Made by a program: the position numbers and the translations under genes. A stretch of DNA of 64,000 nt from Dyella sp. SG609 (GTDB lineage Bacteria; Pseudomonadota; Gammaproteobacteria; Xanthomonadales; Rhodanobacteraceae), in NCBI RefSeq assembly GCF_012275375.1, contig NZ_JAAZQJ010000004.1, forward strand, positions 248,001-312,000, written 5' to 3'. The notes beneath the pieces were generated by a model, which was not told the DNA's origin, ran no database searches, and saw nothing but the letters and a program-made list of their open reading frames with translations. This document shows, one piece after another, positions 35,395-46,064 of this stretch; position 1 is the first letter of the stretch; every line of letters begins with the position of its first letter.

Positions 35395-36686
35395 ACGCCG
35401 TGCGGCAGGTGCCCGCGTTGCTGGTGTCCGCGCCGGCTTCGGGGCAGGGCAAGACCTCGTTCACCGCGGCGCTGGCACGCGCGCATGCGCGGCGCGGACG
35501 GCGCGTGCGGGTGTTCAAGACCGGGCCGGATTTTCTCGATCCGATGGTGCTGGAGCGCGCGAGCGGCGCGCCGGTGTATCAGCTGGATCTGTGGATGTGC
35601 GGCGAAGCCGATGTCCGCGCGCGGCTGTATGCGGCGGCGAGCGAGGCCGACCTGATCCTGGTCGAAGGCGTGATGGGCCTGTTCGACGGCGGCACCTCCA
35701 GCGCCGACCTGTCGCAGCGCTTCGGCTTGCCGGTGCTGGCGGTGATCGACGGTTCGGCGATGGCGCAGACCTTCGGCGCGGTGGCGACGGGGTTGGCGCG
35801 TTATCGCGAAGGTTTGCAGGTGCATGGCGTGGCCGCCAACCGCATCGGTGGCGCTTACCACGCCAAGCTGCTGGCCGGGAGCCTGCCGCCGGAGCTGCAC
35901 TGGTTCGGCGCCTTGCCGCGCGATCCGGCGCTGGCCTTGCCGGAACGGCATCTCGGCCTGGTCGCCGCGGGCGAGCTGGCCGACCTGGATGCGCGCCTGG
36001 ATGCGCTGGCCGATGCGATGGAGCTGCACGCCGGACTGGACTTGCCGCCGCCAGTGGCGTTCAGCGCGGTCGAAGCAATGCAGGTGCCGCGCCTGCTCGA
36101 AGGCCGGCGCATCGCCATCGCACGCGACGACGCGTTCTGTTTCCTGTATCCCGCCAACCTGGACGTGCTGCGCCAGGCCGGCGCGGAACTGTGCTGGTTC
36201 TCGCCGCTGGCCGGCGATGCCTTGCCCGGTTGCGATGCGGCCTGGCTGCCCGGCGGCTATCCCGAACTGCATCTGGCGCGGCTGGCCGAGCGCAAGGACC
36301 TGCACGCCGCGCTGCGCGCGCACGTCGATGCGGGCAAGCCTTTGCTGGCGGAATGCGGCGGCATGCTCAGCCTGCTCGATGCCCTGGCCACGCGCGAAAG
36401 CGATGCGCACACCATGGCGGGGCTGCTGCCCGGCTGGGCGGTGGTGCGCGAGCGGCTGGCGGGACTGGGCATGCAATCCGTCGAGCTGCCGGAAGGCACG
36501 CTGCGCGGCCACACCTTCCACTACGCGCATGCGGAGATCACCCAGCCGCCGCTGGTGCATGCAAGCAACCCCGACGGTGGCCCCGCCAAGGAAGCGGTGT
36601 ACCGGCGTGCACGGCTCACCGCGAGCTTCGTGCATCTGTACTTTCCTTCCGCAACGGAAGCGGCCCTGCGTCTGTTCCTGCCATGA
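35391..36686 (+). CDS. cobB: Cobyrinate a,c-diamide synthase
   Basis: 431 residues starting at GTG in a 4-bp overlap with cobO. The N-terminal dethiobiotin-synthetase-like domain has [14 protein letters not shown], and the C-terminal class I glutaminase domain has GYPELH and the nucleophile motif LLAECGGM. It amidates the a- and c-side chains of cobyrinic acid. Its presence in a cluster without ring-building genes implies use of incomplete or scavenged corrinoids. Confidence 0.93.
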   Translation: MNAVRQVPALLVSAPASGQGKTSFTAALARAHARRGRRVRVFKTGPDFLDPMVLERASGAPVYQLDLWMCGEADVRARLYAAASEADLILVEGVMGLFDGGTSSADLSQRFGLPVLAVIDGSAMAQTFGAVATGLARYREGLQVHGVAANRIGGAYHAKLLAGSLPPELHWFGALPRDPALALPERHLGLVAAGELADLDARLDALADAMELHAGLDLPPPVAFSAVEAMQVPRLLEGRRIAIARDDAFCFLYPANLDVLRQAGAELCWFSPLAGDALPGCDAAWLPGGYPELHLARLAERKDLHAALRAHVDAGKPLLAECGGMLSLLDALATRESDAHTMAGLLPGWAVVRERLAGLGMQSVELPEGTLRGHTFHYAHAEITQPPLVHASNPDGGPAKEAVYRRARLTASFVHLYFPSATEAALRLFLP

Positions 36687-37597
36687 CCGCGCTGGCGCTC
36701 ACCCTGGCGCTGCTGCTGGACGCGCTGCTCGGCGAACCGCGCCGCGCGCATCCGCTGGTGGCGTTCGGCGGCTGGGCGCGGGCGATCGAGGCGCGGCTGC
36801 ACCGCGACAAGCGTGGGGCGGGTGTGCTGGCGTGGTGCGTGGCGGTGTTGCCATGGGTGGTGGCGACGTGGGCGATAGCGAGGGTATTGCCGGCTTGGGT
36901 CGACCTGCTGTTCGGCGCGGCGATGCTTTATCTCGCCGTAGGTTTGCGCAGCCTGGGCGAGCACGCCCTGCCGGTGGCGGATGCGCTGGAGCGCGGCGAT
37001 CTGGCCGCGGCGCGCACGGCGGTGGGGCGCATGGTGAGCCGCGACACGGCCTTGCTGGATGAGCGGCAAGTCGCGGCGGCCGCCACGGAATCGGTGCTGG
37101 AGAACGGCAGCGATGCGGTGTTCGGCGCGCTGTTCTGGTTTCTGCTGCTGGGCGCGCCGGGGGCGGTGCTGTACCGGCTGGCCAATACGCTGGATGCAAT
37201 GTGGGGCTATCGCAACGAGCGCTATGAGCGCTACGGCTGGGCCGCCGCGCGGATCGACGACGTGCTGAATTTCATGCCCGCGCGGTTGACGGCGCTGAGC
37301 TATGCGCTGCTCGGCGACTTCCTGCGCGCATGGCATGGCTGGCGCCGGCAGGCGCCGGCGTGGGACAGCCCGAATGCGGGGCCGGTGATGGCGGCCGGCG
37401 CGGGTGCGCTGGGCGTGCGACTTGGTGGCGCCGCGCCTTATGCAGGCGTGTGGGAGCAGCGTCCCGTGCTGGGCGAAGGCGCTGCGCCCGATGCCGCGGC
37501 GATCCGGCGCGCGCTGCGGCTGGTGCGGCGGAGCGTGCTGCTGTGGCTGGCGGCGATCTGGTGTCTCGTGCCCATCCTCGGAGATCATCATGCTTGA
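36683..37597 (+). CDS. cbiB: Adenosylcobinamide-phosphate synthase CbiB
   Basis: 304 residues of an integral membrane protein: [20 protein letters not shown] at the N-terminus is the family signature, followed by [19 protein letters not shown] and the terminal RALRLVRRS. It joins aminopropanol phosphate to adenosylcobyric acid at the inner membrane. ATGA overlaps at the front, and 8 bp overlap with the aminotransferase-like gene behind that makes its substrate. Called CobD in aerobic-pathway nomenclature. Confidence 0.93.
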   Translation: MTALALTLALLLDALLGEPRRAHPLVAFGGWARAIEARLHRDKRGAGVLAWCVAVLPWVVATWAIARVLPAWVDLLFGAAMLYLAVGLRSLGEHALPVADALERGDLAAARTAVGRMVSRDTALLDERQVAAAATESVLENGSDAVFGALFWFLLLGAPGAVLYRLANTLDAMWGYRNERYERYGWAAARIDDVLNFMPARLTALSYALLGDFLRAWHGWRRQAPAWDSPNAGPVMAAGAGALGVRLGGAAPYAGVWEQRPVLGEGAAPDAAAIRRALRLVRRSVLLWLAAIWCLVPILGDHHA

Positions 37598-38600
37598 ACA
37601 TGGTGGACGCCTGCTGCGCGCCGCGCACGAGTACGGCATTCCCGCGGAGCAATGGCTCGACCTTTCCACTGGCGTCAGCCCGTACGCATGGCCCGTGCCG
37701 CCGCTGCCCGTATCCGCATGGCAGCGGTTGCCGGAAGACGATGACGGCCTGATCGATATCGCGCGCACTTATTACGGGCATCCTTCGCTGCTGCCGGTGG
37801 CCGGTTCGCAGTCGGCGATCCAGGCTTTGCCGTCGCTGCGCGAGCGCTCGCGCGTAGGTGTGCTCGATCCTGGTTATGCCGAACACGCGCACGCCTGGCA
37901 GCGCGCGGGACACAAGGTGGAACGCGCCGCCGCCGATGCGCTGTTCGCCCGTGCGGTGCGCTACGACGTGGTCGTGCTGATCCATCCCAACAACCCCGGC
38001 GGCGAACGTTTCGAGCTCGACACATTGCTTGCCTTGCACGCCACGCTGGCCCGCCGCGGCGGCTGGCTGGTGGTGGACGAGGCGTTTATCGACGCCACGC
38101 CCGAACGCAGCCTGTGCGCGGCGCATGCGCTGCCCGGCCTGATCGTGCTGCGCTCGGTGGGCAAGTTCTTCGGCCTGGCCGGCGCGCGCGCCGGTTTCGT
38201 CTGTGCGGAACCCGCGCTGCTGGTGGCGCTGCGCGAGCGCCTGGGGCCATGGAGCTTGAGCGGTCCGGCGCGCCACGTGCTGAAGCTGGCACTGGCCGAT
38301 ACGGCCTGGCAGTCGGCGCAGCGCGAGCGTTTGCACGCCACCGCCGCGCGCCTGTCGAAGCTGCTCACACACCATGGCTTGGCTCCGGATGCCGGCTGCG
38401 CGTTCTTTCACTGGCGCCGCGACGACCGCGCGGCGGCGCTGCAACGCGCGCTCGCACGGCAGGGCGTGCTGGTGCGCCGCTTCGAGCAGCCGCACAGCCT
38501 GCGCTTCGGCCTGCCCGGCGACGACGCGGCGTTCGCGCGGCTCGATGCGGCGCTGGCCGGCTGGCGTTCGATCGATCGAAAGCAGGAGGTCGCGCCATGA
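37590..38600 (+). CDS. cobD: L-threonine-O-3-phosphate decarboxylase (CobD/CobC type)
   Basis: 336 residues of a fold-I PLP enzyme: [18 protein letters not shown] and the PLP lysine K192 in [13 protein letters not shown]. It would provide (R)-1-amino-2-propanol phosphate for CbiB, the gene directly upstream. Named CobC in Pseudomonas denitrificans nomenclature and CobD in Salmonella; the linked cbiB makes a cobalamin role more likely than histidinol-phosphate transamination. Confidence 0.9.
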   Translation: MLEHGGRLLRAAHEYGIPAEQWLDLSTGVSPYAWPVPPLPVSAWQRLPEDDDGLIDIARTYYGHPSLLPVAGSQSAIQALPSLRERSRVGVLDPGYAEHAHAWQRAGHKVERAAADALFARAVRYDVVVLIHPNNPGGERFELDTLLALHATLARRGGWLVVDEAFIDATPERSLCAAHALPGLIVLRSVGKFFGLAGARAGFVCAEPALLVALRERLGPWSLSGPARHVLKLALADTAWQSAQRERLHATAARLSKLLTHHGLAPDAGCAFFHWRRDDRAAALQRALARQGVLVRRFEQPHSLRFGLPGDDAAFARLDAALAGWRSIDRKQEVAP

Positions 38601-40072
38601 GCGCACGCGTATTGATGATCCAGGGCTGCACCTCCGACGCCGGCAAGAGCACCGTGGTCGCCGCGCTATGCCGCTGGCTGCGCCGGCGCGGCGTGGCGGT
38701 GGCGCCGTTCAAGCCGCAGAACATGGCGCTCAATGCCGCCGTCACCGAGGACGGCGGCGAGATCGGTCGCGCCCAGGCGGTGCAGGCGCAGGCGGCAGGC
38801 GTGCCGCCGCATACCGATTTCAATCCGGTGCTGCTGAAGCCGCAGAGCGATACCGGCGCGCAGGTGATCGTGCATGGCCGCGCGGTCGGCAACATGGATG
38901 CGCGCGACTACCACCGCTACAAGCAGGTGGCGATGGACGCGGTGCTCGCTTCGCATGGGCGCCTGGCGCAGCGCTACGCGGCGGTGGTGGTCGAAGGCGC
39001 GGGCAGTCCGGCCGAGATCAATCTGCGCGACCGCGATATCGCCAATATGGGTTACGCGGAAACCGTGGACTGCCCGGTGCTGCTGGTGGCCGACATCGAC
39101 CGCGGCGGCGTGTTCGCGCATCTGGTCGGTACCCTGGCCTTGCTGTCGGCGAGCGAAAGGGCGCGGGTGGCCGGTTTCGTGATCAATCGCTTCCGCGGCG
39201 ATCTGGCGCTGCTGCAGCCGGGCCTGGATTGGCTGGAGCGCGAGACCGGCAAGCCGGTGTTCGGGGTGCTGCCGTATCTGCATGGCCTGCAGCTGGAAGC
39301 GGAGGACGCGCTGCCGCGCGATGCGGGCCGGCGCGAAGACGCACTGCTGCGCGTGGCGGTGCCGGCCTTGCCGCGCATCAGCAACCACACCGATTTCGAC
39401 GCGCTGCGCGCGCATCCGCAGCTGGACGTGCGCCTGGTGGGGCCGGGCGAGGCGTGGCCGCCGTGCGACCTGATCGTGCTGCCGGGTTCGAAGGCGACGC
39501 GCGCCGACCTGGAGTGGCTGCGCGCACAGGGCTGGGCCGGGGCGATCGCGCGGCACCTGCGCTATGGCGGCAAGCTGATCGGCATCTGCGGGGGTTTCCA
39601 GATGCTGGGACAGGCGGTGCACGATCCGCACGGCATCGAAGGCGAAGCGGGTTCCAGCGCGGGCCTGGGCTGGCTGGCGATGGAGACGGTGCTGGAGCCG
39701 GAGAAGCAGCTGCGCCGCGCGCAAGGCAAGCTCGCGCTGGACGACGCGGACGTCGCCGGCTACGAAATCCATTGCGGCCGCAGCACCGGCCCCGCGCTCG
39801 ATGCGCCGGCCTGCCTGCTGGCCGATGGCCGCGCCGACGGCGCGATCTCCGCCGACGGCCAAGTGCTCGGCACCTATCTGCACGGCCTGTTCGACGAGCC
39901 CGCCGCGCTGCAGGCGCTGCTGCGCTGGGCCGGCCTGCACGCGCCGCTCGCCGTCGACGTGCGCGCCTTGCGCGAAGCGAGCCTGGAGCGGCTGGCCGAC
40001 GCGGTGGAAACGCATCTGGATACCACGCGCCTGGCCGCGCTGCTGGGAGTGAACGACGCATGCGCAGCCTGA
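38597..40072 (+). CDS. cobQ: Cobyric acid synthase
   Basis: 491 residues: N-terminal P-loop-like [11 protein letters not shown] (9-19), [10 protein letters not shown], and a C-terminal glutaminase domain with nucleophile C in [12 protein letters not shown]. It amidates the b, d, e and g side chains of adenosylcobyrinate a,c-diamide. ATGA overlap with the upstream gene. Confidence 0.96.
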   Translation: MSARVLMIQGCTSDAGKSTVVAALCRWLRRRGVAVAPFKPQNMALNAAVTEDGGEIGRAQAVQAQAAGVPPHTDFNPVLLKPQSDTGAQVIVHGRAVGNMDARDYHRYKQVAMDAVLASHGRLAQRYAAVVVEGAGSPAEINLRDRDIANMGYAETVDCPVLLVADIDRGGVFAHLVGTLALLSASERARVAGFVINRFRGDLALLQPGLDWLERETGKPVFGVLPYLHGLQLEAEDALPRDAGRREDALLRVAVPALPRISNHTDFDALRAHPQLDVRLVGPGEAWPPCDLIVLPGSKATRADLEWLRAQGWAGAIARHLRYGGKLIGICGGFQMLGQAVHDPHGIEGEAGSSAGLGWLAMETVLEPEKQLRRAQGKLALDDADVAGYEIHCGRSTGPALDAPACLLADGRADGAISADGQVLGTYLHGLFDEPAALQALLRWAGLHAPLAVDVRALREASLERLADAVETHLDTTRLAALLGVNDACAA

Positions 40073-40581
40073 TCCTCGGTGGCGCCCGTTCCGGCAAGAG
40101 TGCGCTGGCCGAGCGCATGGCGGCGGAGAGCGGGCTCGATGTGGTCTATCTCGCCACGGCGCAGGCGCTGGATGCCGAGATGGCGGCGCGCATCGCGCAC
40201 CATCGCGCCAGCCGGCCGCCGCACTGGCACGACGTGGAGGAGCCGCTGGCGCTCGCCGATGCGCTGCGCGCGCATGCGCGGGCGGATCGCTGCGTGCTGG
40301 TGGACTGCCTCACGCTGTGGCTGAGCAACCTGCTCGGCGATGCCGATGGCGAACGCTTCGCGCGCGAGCGGCAGGCCTTGCTCGACGTGCTGCCCGATCT
40401 GCCCGGCACCATCCTGCTGGTGAGCAACGAAGTCGGCCTCGGCATCGTGCCGATGGGCGAACTGAGCCGGCGCTTCGTCGACGAAGCCGGCCGCCTGCAT
40501 CAAGCGCTGGCCGCGGTGTGCGGACGCGTGCTGTTCGTCGCGGCAGGCCTGCCGCTGGCTCTCAAAGGAAATCTTGCATGA
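40060..40581 (+). CDS. cobU: Adenosylcobinamide kinase / guanylyltransferase
   Basis: 173 residues with P-loop [12 protein letters not shown] at the N-terminus, the guanylylation region [10 protein letters not shown], and [14 protein letters not shown]. It phosphorylates adenosylcobinamide and adds GMP to give GDP-cobinamide, the activated substrate of CobS. The 13-bp overlap with cobQ and ATGA overlap with cobT indicate coupled translation. Confidence 0.96.
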   Translation: MRSLILGGARSGKSALAERMAAESGLDVVYLATAQALDAEMAARIAHHRASRPPHWHDVEEPLALADALRAHARADRCVLVDCLTLWLSNLLGDADGERFARERQALLDVLPDLPGTILLVSNEVGLGIVPMGELSRRFVDEAGRLHQALAAVCGRVLFVAAGLPLALKGNLA

Positions 40582-41633
40582 CCATGGAAACTCTCGATTG
40601 GCTGGACCTGCCTTGCCGCGCGCCCGATGCGGTGGCGGCCGTGGCCGCGCTGGAACGGCAGGCGCAACTGACCAAGCCGCCGGGTTCGCTGGGCGCGCTG
40701 GAAACCGCGGCGGTGCAGCTGGCGGCCTTGCAGGGCGCGGTGAAGCCGTCGCTGGAAAAAGTGTGGATCAGCGTGTTCGCGGCGGACCACGGCGTGGCGG
40801 AGGAAGGCGTGTCGGCCTTCCCGCAGGCGGTGACCGGCGCGATGGTGGCGAACTTCGCGCAGGGCGGCGCGGCGATCAGCGTGCTGGCGCGCGAGCTGGG
40901 CGCTTCGCTGGAAGTGGTGAACCTGGGCACGGTCAACGACGTGGGCGAGCTGCCCGGCGTGCGGCGCGCGTGGATTGCCGCGCAGACGGCGAACTTTGCG
41001 CGGGGCGAGGCGATGTCGACCGCGCAGCTCGCGCTGGCTTTGCAGGCAGGTGCGCAGAGCGTGCGGCTCGCCGATGAAGCGGGCGCGCAACTGTTTATCG
41101 GCGGCGAGATGGGCATCGGCAACACCACCGCCGCCACGGCGCTGGCTTGCGCCTTGCTCGGCGAGGCGCCCGATGCGCTGGCCGGTGCGGGGACGGGACT
41201 CGATGAAGCCGGTGTCGCGCGCAAGGCCGCGGCGGTGCAGCGGGCGCTCGCCTTGCATGGTGAAGCGGCTGCGCCGATCGCATGGCTGCGTTGCGTCGGC
41301 GGCTTCGAGCTGGCTGCGCTGGCAGGTGCCTACATAGCCGCCGCCCAGCGCGGCATGCCGGTGCTGGTGGACGGCTTTATCACCAGCGCCGCGGCTCTGG
41401 TGGCGGCGCGCCTGCAGCCGGCCTGCCGTCCCTGGATGCTGTTCTCGCACCGCTCGCAGGAACGCGGCCATGCACGCCTGCTCGAAGCGCTGGAGGCCGA
41501 ACCGCTGCTCGACCTGCAACTGCGCTTGGGCGAAGCCAGCGGCGCGGCGGTGGCGGTGCCGCTGCTGCGGCTGGCCTGCGCGCTGCATGCGGACATGGCG
41601 ACGTTTGCCGAGGCGGGAGTGGCGCAGGCATGA
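40578..41633 (+). CDS. cobT: Nicotinate-nucleotide-dimethylbenzimidazole phosphoribosyltransferase
   Basis: 351 residues: [11 protein letters not shown] near residue 35, [30 protein letters not shown], and [15 protein letters not shown], whose Glu corresponds to the catalytic base. It makes alpha-ribazole phosphate for the lower ligand. Stop overlaps the next gene by 4 bp. Confidence 0.97.
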   Translation: MTMETLDWLDLPCRAPDAVAAVAALERQAQLTKPPGSLGALETAAVQLAALQGAVKPSLEKVWISVFAADHGVAEEGVSAFPQAVTGAMVANFAQGGAAISVLARELGASLEVVNLGTVNDVGELPGVRRAWIAAQTANFARGEAMSTAQLALALQAGAQSVRLADEAGAQLFIGGEMGIGNTTAATALACALLGEAPDALAGAGTGLDEAGVARKAAAVQRALALHGEAAAPIAWLRCVGGFELAALAGAYIAAAQRGMPVLVDGFITSAAALVAARLQPACRPWMLFSHRSQERGHARLLEALEAEPLLDLQLRLGEASGAAVAVPLLRLACALHADMATFAEAGVAQA

Positions 41634-42181
41634 GCATCGACCTGCTGCGCCATGGCGATACCGGGCAGCGCAGCTATCGCGGCCAGCTCGACGATCCGCT
41701 GAGCGAGCTGGGCTGGGCGCAGCTGCGCGCGGCGGTGGCGCAGCGCGCATGGGCCATGGTCGTTTCCTCGCCGCTGCGGCGCTGCGCGGATTTCGCGCGC
41801 GAACTGGCGGCGGCGCGCGAGTTGCCGCTGCGCATCGATCCGCGCCTGGCCGAATATCACTTCGGCGCCTGGCAGGGCGTGCCGATCGAGACGCTGGCGG
41901 AAACGCAGGGCGAGGCGCTGGCCAAGTTCTGGGCCGACCCGGTGGCGCATCCGCCGCCGCAGGCGGAGACGTTCGCGCAGTTCCATGCGCGGCTTGGCGC
42001 GGCGCTGGACGATGTCGCCGCCGAAGCGCACGGACGCGACGTGCTGGTGGTGACGCATGGCGGCGCGATCCGCCTGTTGCGTTGTCGCGCGGAAGGGCGC
42101 GATTTCGGCGAGATGGCGAATATCGACGTGCCGCATGCTTCGCTGCACCGCTTGCCGTGGCGCGTGGAGGCGGACGCGTGA
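41630..42181 (+). CDS. cobC: Histidine phosphatase, probable alpha-ribazole phosphatase
   Basis: 183 residues of the phosphoglycerate-mutase superfamily: phosphohistidine motif LLRHGDTG at the N-terminus, [11 protein letters not shown], and [11 protein letters not shown]. In E. coli/Salmonella terms this is CobC, which removes the phosphate from alpha-ribazole-5'-phosphate or from cobalamin-5'-phosphate. Placement between cobT and cobS makes that role likely. Confidence 0.88.
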   Translation: MSIDLLRHGDTGQRSYRGQLDDPLSELGWAQLRAAVAQRAWAMVVSSPLRRCADFARELAAARELPLRIDPRLAEYHFGAWQGVPIETLAETQGEALAKFWADPVAHPPPQAETFAQFHARLGAALDDVAAEAHGRDVLVVTHGGAIRLLRCRAEGRDFGEMANIDVPHASLHRLPWRVEADA

Positions 42182-42897
42182 TGCGCGGCCTGCTGGTAGC
42201 CATCGGTTTTCTCACGCGCATTCCGGTGCCGCACGCCGTGTTCGGCGATGCGGACGCGCGCGTGCGTTCGTTACCCTGGTATCCGCTGGTGGGCGTGCTG
42301 ATCGGCGCCTTGCTTTACCTGCTGGCGTGGGCGATCCATGGCTGGCCGCCGCTGCTGTCGGCCGCGGTGATCCTGGCGGCATGGGTGGCCTTGACCGGCG
42401 CGCTGCATCTGGACGGCCTGGCCGACAGCGCGGACGCGTGGGTGGGCGGCATCGGCGACCGCGCGCGCACGCTGGCGATCATGAAGGATCCAAATTGCGG
42501 TCCGATGGGCGTAGTCGCGCTGGTGCTGACCTTGCTGCTGAAGTTCGCCGCACTGGCGAGCGCGCCGGCGTGGCCGGGCCTGCTGCTTGCGCCGCTGCTG
42601 GCGCGCGCCGCGCTGGTGGCGGCGTTCCTGTTCGTGCCTTATGTGCGCGCGGGCGGCCTGGGCGAGGGGCTGGCCGGTTCGTCGCGCGCGATCGACCTAG
42701 TCGTTTTGATGCTGGTGGCCGCGGGATGCGCTTGCGCCGGACGTCGCGGCATCGCCTCGCTGCTTGTCGCCATCGCGCTGTTCGCGCTGTGGCGCCGCGC
42801 CTGCCTGCGGCGCCTGGGCGGCATGACCGGCGACACCTGCGGCGCCCTGGCGGAACTGACCGAAGCCGCGGTGCTGCTCGCCGCGGCAACGGCCTAG
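42181..42897 (+). CDS. cobS: Adenosylcobinamide-GDP ribazoletransferase (cobalamin synthase)
   Basis: 238 residues of a membrane protein with the signature ALHLDGLADSADAWVG (acidic catalytic cluster) and TGDTCGALAELTE near the end. It joins alpha-ribazole to GDP-cobinamide to finish cobalamin. It starts on the last base of the preceding stop. Its own TAG stop lies in the first bases of the REP that follows, which ends the operon. Confidence 0.95.
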   Translation: MRGLLVAIGFLTRIPVPHAVFGDADARVRSLPWYPLVGVLIGALLYLLAWAIHGWPPLLSAAVILAAWVALTGALHLDGLADSADAWVGGIGDRARTLAIMKDPNCGPMGVVALVLTLLLKFAALASAPAWPGLLLAPLLARAALVAAFLFVPYVRAGGLGEGLAGSSRAIDLVVLMLVAAGCACAGRRGIASLLVAIALFALWRRACLRRLGGMTGDTCGALAELTEAAVLLAAATA

Positions 42898-42985
42898 GTT
42901 GGGGTGAGCCGCAGGCGAACCCCAACATGGCCAACCTCAGACGCCTCGCATGGTTGGGGTTTGCCTGCGGCTCACCCCAACCTGC
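42894..42985. repeat. Two-arm REP palindrome, copy 4 (long arms)
   Basis: The left arm starts CTAGGTTGGGG at 42894; the right arm (42953-42985) has two changes (TTTGCC and a final CCTGC). The spacer resembles that of copy 2. It supplies the cobS stop codon (42895-42897) and separates cobS from the convergent TonB receptor gene. Confidence 0.88.
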
Positions 42986-42994
42986 AAGAGCGGG

Positions 42995-45418
42995 TTACCA
43001 GCGGTAGGCGAGCTTCCCGTACACATACGCACCGTTGAAGCCGAACGGCGAGAACACCGAGTAGGGCAGGGTGCCGTTGTTGTCATTGGCGGGGATCACC
43101 CGGTCCGGATAGGTGTTGAACACGTTGTCCGCGCCGAGGGTGAAGGTCCAACGGTCGAGGTTGTAGTTGACCGCCAGGTCGAGCAGCCACTTGCTGTCGA
43201 ACTTCTGGTCCAGCGTGGCGGTGGTGGAGTTGTAGGAGACGAAGCTGCCGTAGCGGGTCAGCGCGCCGCTCAGGCTCCAGCGGTCCACGCTGTACAGGCC
43301 GCTGAGAATCAGCTTGCTGCGCGGCGTGGTGTCGGCCAGCAGGCCGTACTGGTCGCGGCGGTCGATGCGCTTGAGGTTCAGGCCCAGCGCGCTGAGCGCG
43401 GCGGGATTGGCCTTGAGGTCGGTGACCTTGTTCTTGTTGTAGTTGTAGCTGAGCGTGGCCTGCAGGGTGCCGGCGTTGCCGAAGTCGAACAGATAGCTGC
43501 CGACCAGGTCCACGCCGCGCGTGCGGGTGTTCACCGCATTGGTGAAGTAGGCGATGCCGCTGTAGTTGAGATCGGTGACGCCGTTGGCTACCAGGTAGTT
43601 GTGCACCGTGGCCGAGCTGGTGGCGAGGTTGCTGGACAGCACGATGCGGTTGTCGATCTTGATCTGGTACACGTCGATGCTGAGGTTCAGCGGATCGATC
43701 GGATTCCACACCGCACCCACGGTGAGGTTGCGCGACTTCTCCGGCTTCAGCGGCTCGCCGCCCAGCAGGGTGGCCACCTTGCTGGTGGCCGGCACGATGC
43801 CGGTGTTGTAGATGCCCTGCGGCAGGCCCAGCGAATTGCCGGCGCCGAAGAACAGCGAGGACACGTACGAGTAGTTCTGCTGCGCCAGCGACGGCGCGCG
43901 GAAGCCGGTGGAGGCGCTGCCGCGCAGGGCGAAGCGGTCGGTGAAGTCGTAGCGCAGCGCCAGCGCGCCGGAAGTGGTGTTGCCGAAATCGCTGTAGTGC
44001 TCGTGGCGTCCGGCCAGCGAGGCGCCGAGCTTGTCGGTGAGGTTGGTTTCCAGGCTGACGTATTCGGCCACGTCGTGGCGCGCATGCGAACCCGCATTGG
44101 CCGGCTGGAAGCCGCCGAAACCCTGCGCGCCGCCGGACACGCCCGAGGTGCCGGTGTAGTACGAGGCCAGGTCGCCGGCGTCGATCTTGTAGGTCTGGCG
44201 CAGGTATTCGGCGCCGAAGGCGAGCGTCACCGGATTGGGCAGCCAGCCGGTGGAGAACTCCTTGGCCAGGTCCACGTCGAAGGCCTGCTGCGAGGCCGAC
44301 AGGATGCCGTCGTGGAAGCTGGTGGGGCTGCTGCCGAAGTCGTGCAGGAAGGCGCGGTTCACGCTGTTGTTGGTGGCGTACGACACGCGGTTGCCGCCGT
44401 AGTTGGCGCTGACGTCCCAGCGCCAGCCGCCGGCGGTCTTGCCGCGCACGCCCAGCACCAGGGACTGGTCGAGCGAGTCGGCGTTCTCCAGCGGCAGGTA
44501 GCCGTTCGGGTAAAGCGACGGCACCGAGTTGCTGTTGGCCAGGTTGCGGAAGAACGCCGGCGAGGTGCTGTCGCGCTTGCCGATATGGCCGAACGTATAC
44601 AGCTCCGCCGCTTCGCCGAGCTTGTACTGGCCGTTGAGGAACAGGTTGTGGTCGCCCACTTCCGGATCGCCGTAGCGCTGGGTGGTGCCTTCCCAGGCGC
44701 GGGTGCGGTTGGGGCCGGCGCGGTTGCTGTAGTCCTGGTGGCCGTCCTGCAGGGTGAAGCGCAGCCAGCCCTGGTCGTGGTTCAGCGGCAGGCCGAAGCT
44801 GGCCGAGCCTTTCCATTGCCGGCCGTCGCCCGCCGAATACTGGCCGCCGCTCAGTTCCACCGCGCCGCCGTCGGCGCCGCCCTTGAGCACGATATTGATC
44901 ACGCCGGCGATGGCGTCGGAGCCGTACTGCGCGGAAGCACCGTCGCGCAGCACTTCGATATGGTCGATCGCCGCCATCGGGATGGTGTTGAGGTCCACCG
45001 CCTGCGAGCCGCGGCCGAGCACGCCGTTGGTCAGCAGGATGGCGCCGGGATGCCAGCGCTTGCCGTTCACCAGCACCAGCACCTGGTCGGGCGACAGGCC
45101 GCGCAGCTGCGCGGGGCGCTGCGAATCGGCGGTATCGGCGGCGGCGGGGCGCGGGAAGGTGAGCGAGGGGATGATGCGCGACAGCGCGGTGGAGAGCTCG
45201 GTAGTGCCGGTCTGCTGCAGCACCTTGGCCGAGACCACGTCGATCGGCGTGAGCGAGCTGCTTTCGGTGCGGTTGTCGGCGCGCGTGCCGGTGACGATCA
45301 CCGTGCTGAGGTTCTTGGCCTTGTCGGTGCTGGCCGCGGGCGCGGCGTCCTGCGCGGCGGCGCTGGCGGACAGGGCCAGCAGCAGGGCGGACGCGAGCGT
45401 GCTGTATCGCTGATGCAT
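42995..45418 (-). CDS. TonB-dependent outer-membrane receptor
   Basis: 807 residues: signal peptide ending SASAAAQ-D, TonB box LSTVIVTGTR (37-46), plug (LRGLSPDQVLVLVNGKRWH, IDHIEVLRDGASAQYGSDAIAGVINIVLKGG), and a barrel ending in LAYRW with the terminal aromatic expected of barrel proteins. The receptor is complete, but its substrate is unknown. It is convergent with the cobalamin operon across a REP and has no riboswitch of its own in the 250 bp upstream, so a B12 role is not supported. Confidence 0.92.
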   Translation of the reverse strand: MHQRYSTLASALLLALSASAAAQDAAPAASTDKAKNLSTVIVTGTRADNRTESSSLTPIDVVSAKVLQQTGTTELSTALSRIIPSLTFPRPAAADTADSQRPAQLRGLSPDQVLVLVNGKRWHPGAILLTNGVLGRGSQAVDLNTIPMAAIDHIEVLRDGASAQYGSDAIAGVINIVLKGGADGGAVELSGGQYSAGDGRQWKGSASFGLPLNHDQGWLRFTLQDGHQDYSNRAGPNRTRAWEGTTQRYGDPEVGDHNLFLNGQYKLGEAAELYTFGHIGKRDSTSPAFFRNLANSNSVPSLYPNGYLPLENADSLDQSLVLGVRGKTAGGWRWDVSANYGGNRVSYATNNSVNRAFLHDFGSSPTSFHDGILSASQQAFDVDLAKEFSTGWLPNPVTLAFGAEYLRQTYKIDAGDLASYYTGTSGVSGGAQGFGGFQPANAGSHARHDVAEYVSLETNLTDKLGASLAGRHEHYSDFGNTTSGALALRYDFTDRFALRGSASTGFRAPSLAQQNYSYVSSLFFGAGNSLGLPQGIYNTGIVPATSKVATLLGGEPLKPEKSRNLTVGAVWNPIDPLNLSIDVYQIKIDNRIVLSSNLATSSATVHNYLVANGVTDLNYSGIAYFTNAVNTRTRGVDLVGSYLFDFGNAGTLQATLSYNYNKNKVTDLKANPAALSALGLNLKRIDRRDQYGLLADTTPRSKLILSGLYSVDRWSLSGALTRYGSFVSYNSTTATLDQKFDSKWLLDLAVNYNLDRWTFTLGADNVFNTYPDRVIPANDNNGTLPYSVFSPFGFNGAYVYGKLAYRW

Positions 45419-45668
45419 CTGAGTTCCCTTCTTCGATATGGTTTGTTGCGACGCGTCAATGCAGGCTAGACCCCGCGTCGGCGCTTCGTCAATAGCCGTC
45501 TAGACGTCCATACCATCCGCATGTCCCGTTGGCGCGGGCGGCGGAAAGAGGCCGTCGCCTCCCCCTTGGGGCCAGCATGCACGCCCGCGCCGGACATTGA
45601 AATCCTGCCATTCGTCTCGATAATGACGGCCTGCCGGCGTCCGCGCCGGCCCGGAATACGGAGCCACC

Positions 45669-45953
45669 ATGCCTATCTATGAATTCGAATGCGGCGGCTG
45701 CGGCCATCGTTTCGACCGCCTGCAGAAGATGTCCGACGCCGACCCCAGCGCCTGCCCGCAGTGCGCGGCGGATGGCACCGTCCACCGCCGCCTGAGCGCG
45801 CCCCAATTCCGCCTGGCCGGCGGCGGCTGGTACGAGACCGACTTCAAGAAGGACGGCGACAAGAAGCGCAATCTGGCCGGGGACAATGCCGCGGCTGCCC
45901 CGGCGGCGGCGCCCGCCCCCGCACCCGCGCCGGCCCCCGCCAGCAGCGACTGA
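45669..45953 (+). CDS. FmdB-family zinc-ribbon protein
   Basis: 94 residues starting [16 protein letters not shown], with a CxxC...CxxC zinc ribbon (C8, C11, C29, C32), followed by a low-complexity tail of alternating Pro and Ala (about 75-91). Such proteins commonly precede aspS in gammaproteobacteria and are suspected regulators, but their biochemical role is unknown. Confidence 0.9.
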   Translation: MPIYEFECGGCGHRFDRLQKMSDADPSACPQCAADGTVHRRLSAPQFRLAGGGWYETDFKKDGDKKRNLAGDNAAAAPAAAPAPAPAPAPASSD

Positions 45954-46064
45954 ACCGCCGCCGCCTGCCTCGAAATTTCCGGCGATCGGATCGCAAAATA
46001 TTCAAGTGCGGTTGCCCTGCCTGCGGTAGCTTGGCGCCACCTTCAACACCGGGTGGACATCAAG

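Noticed and set aside
42995..45418. TonB receptor next to the cobalamin operon as a second B12 receptor
   Set aside because: It is on the opposite strand, separated by a REP, and I see no cobalamin riboswitch in the 250 bp upstream of its start.
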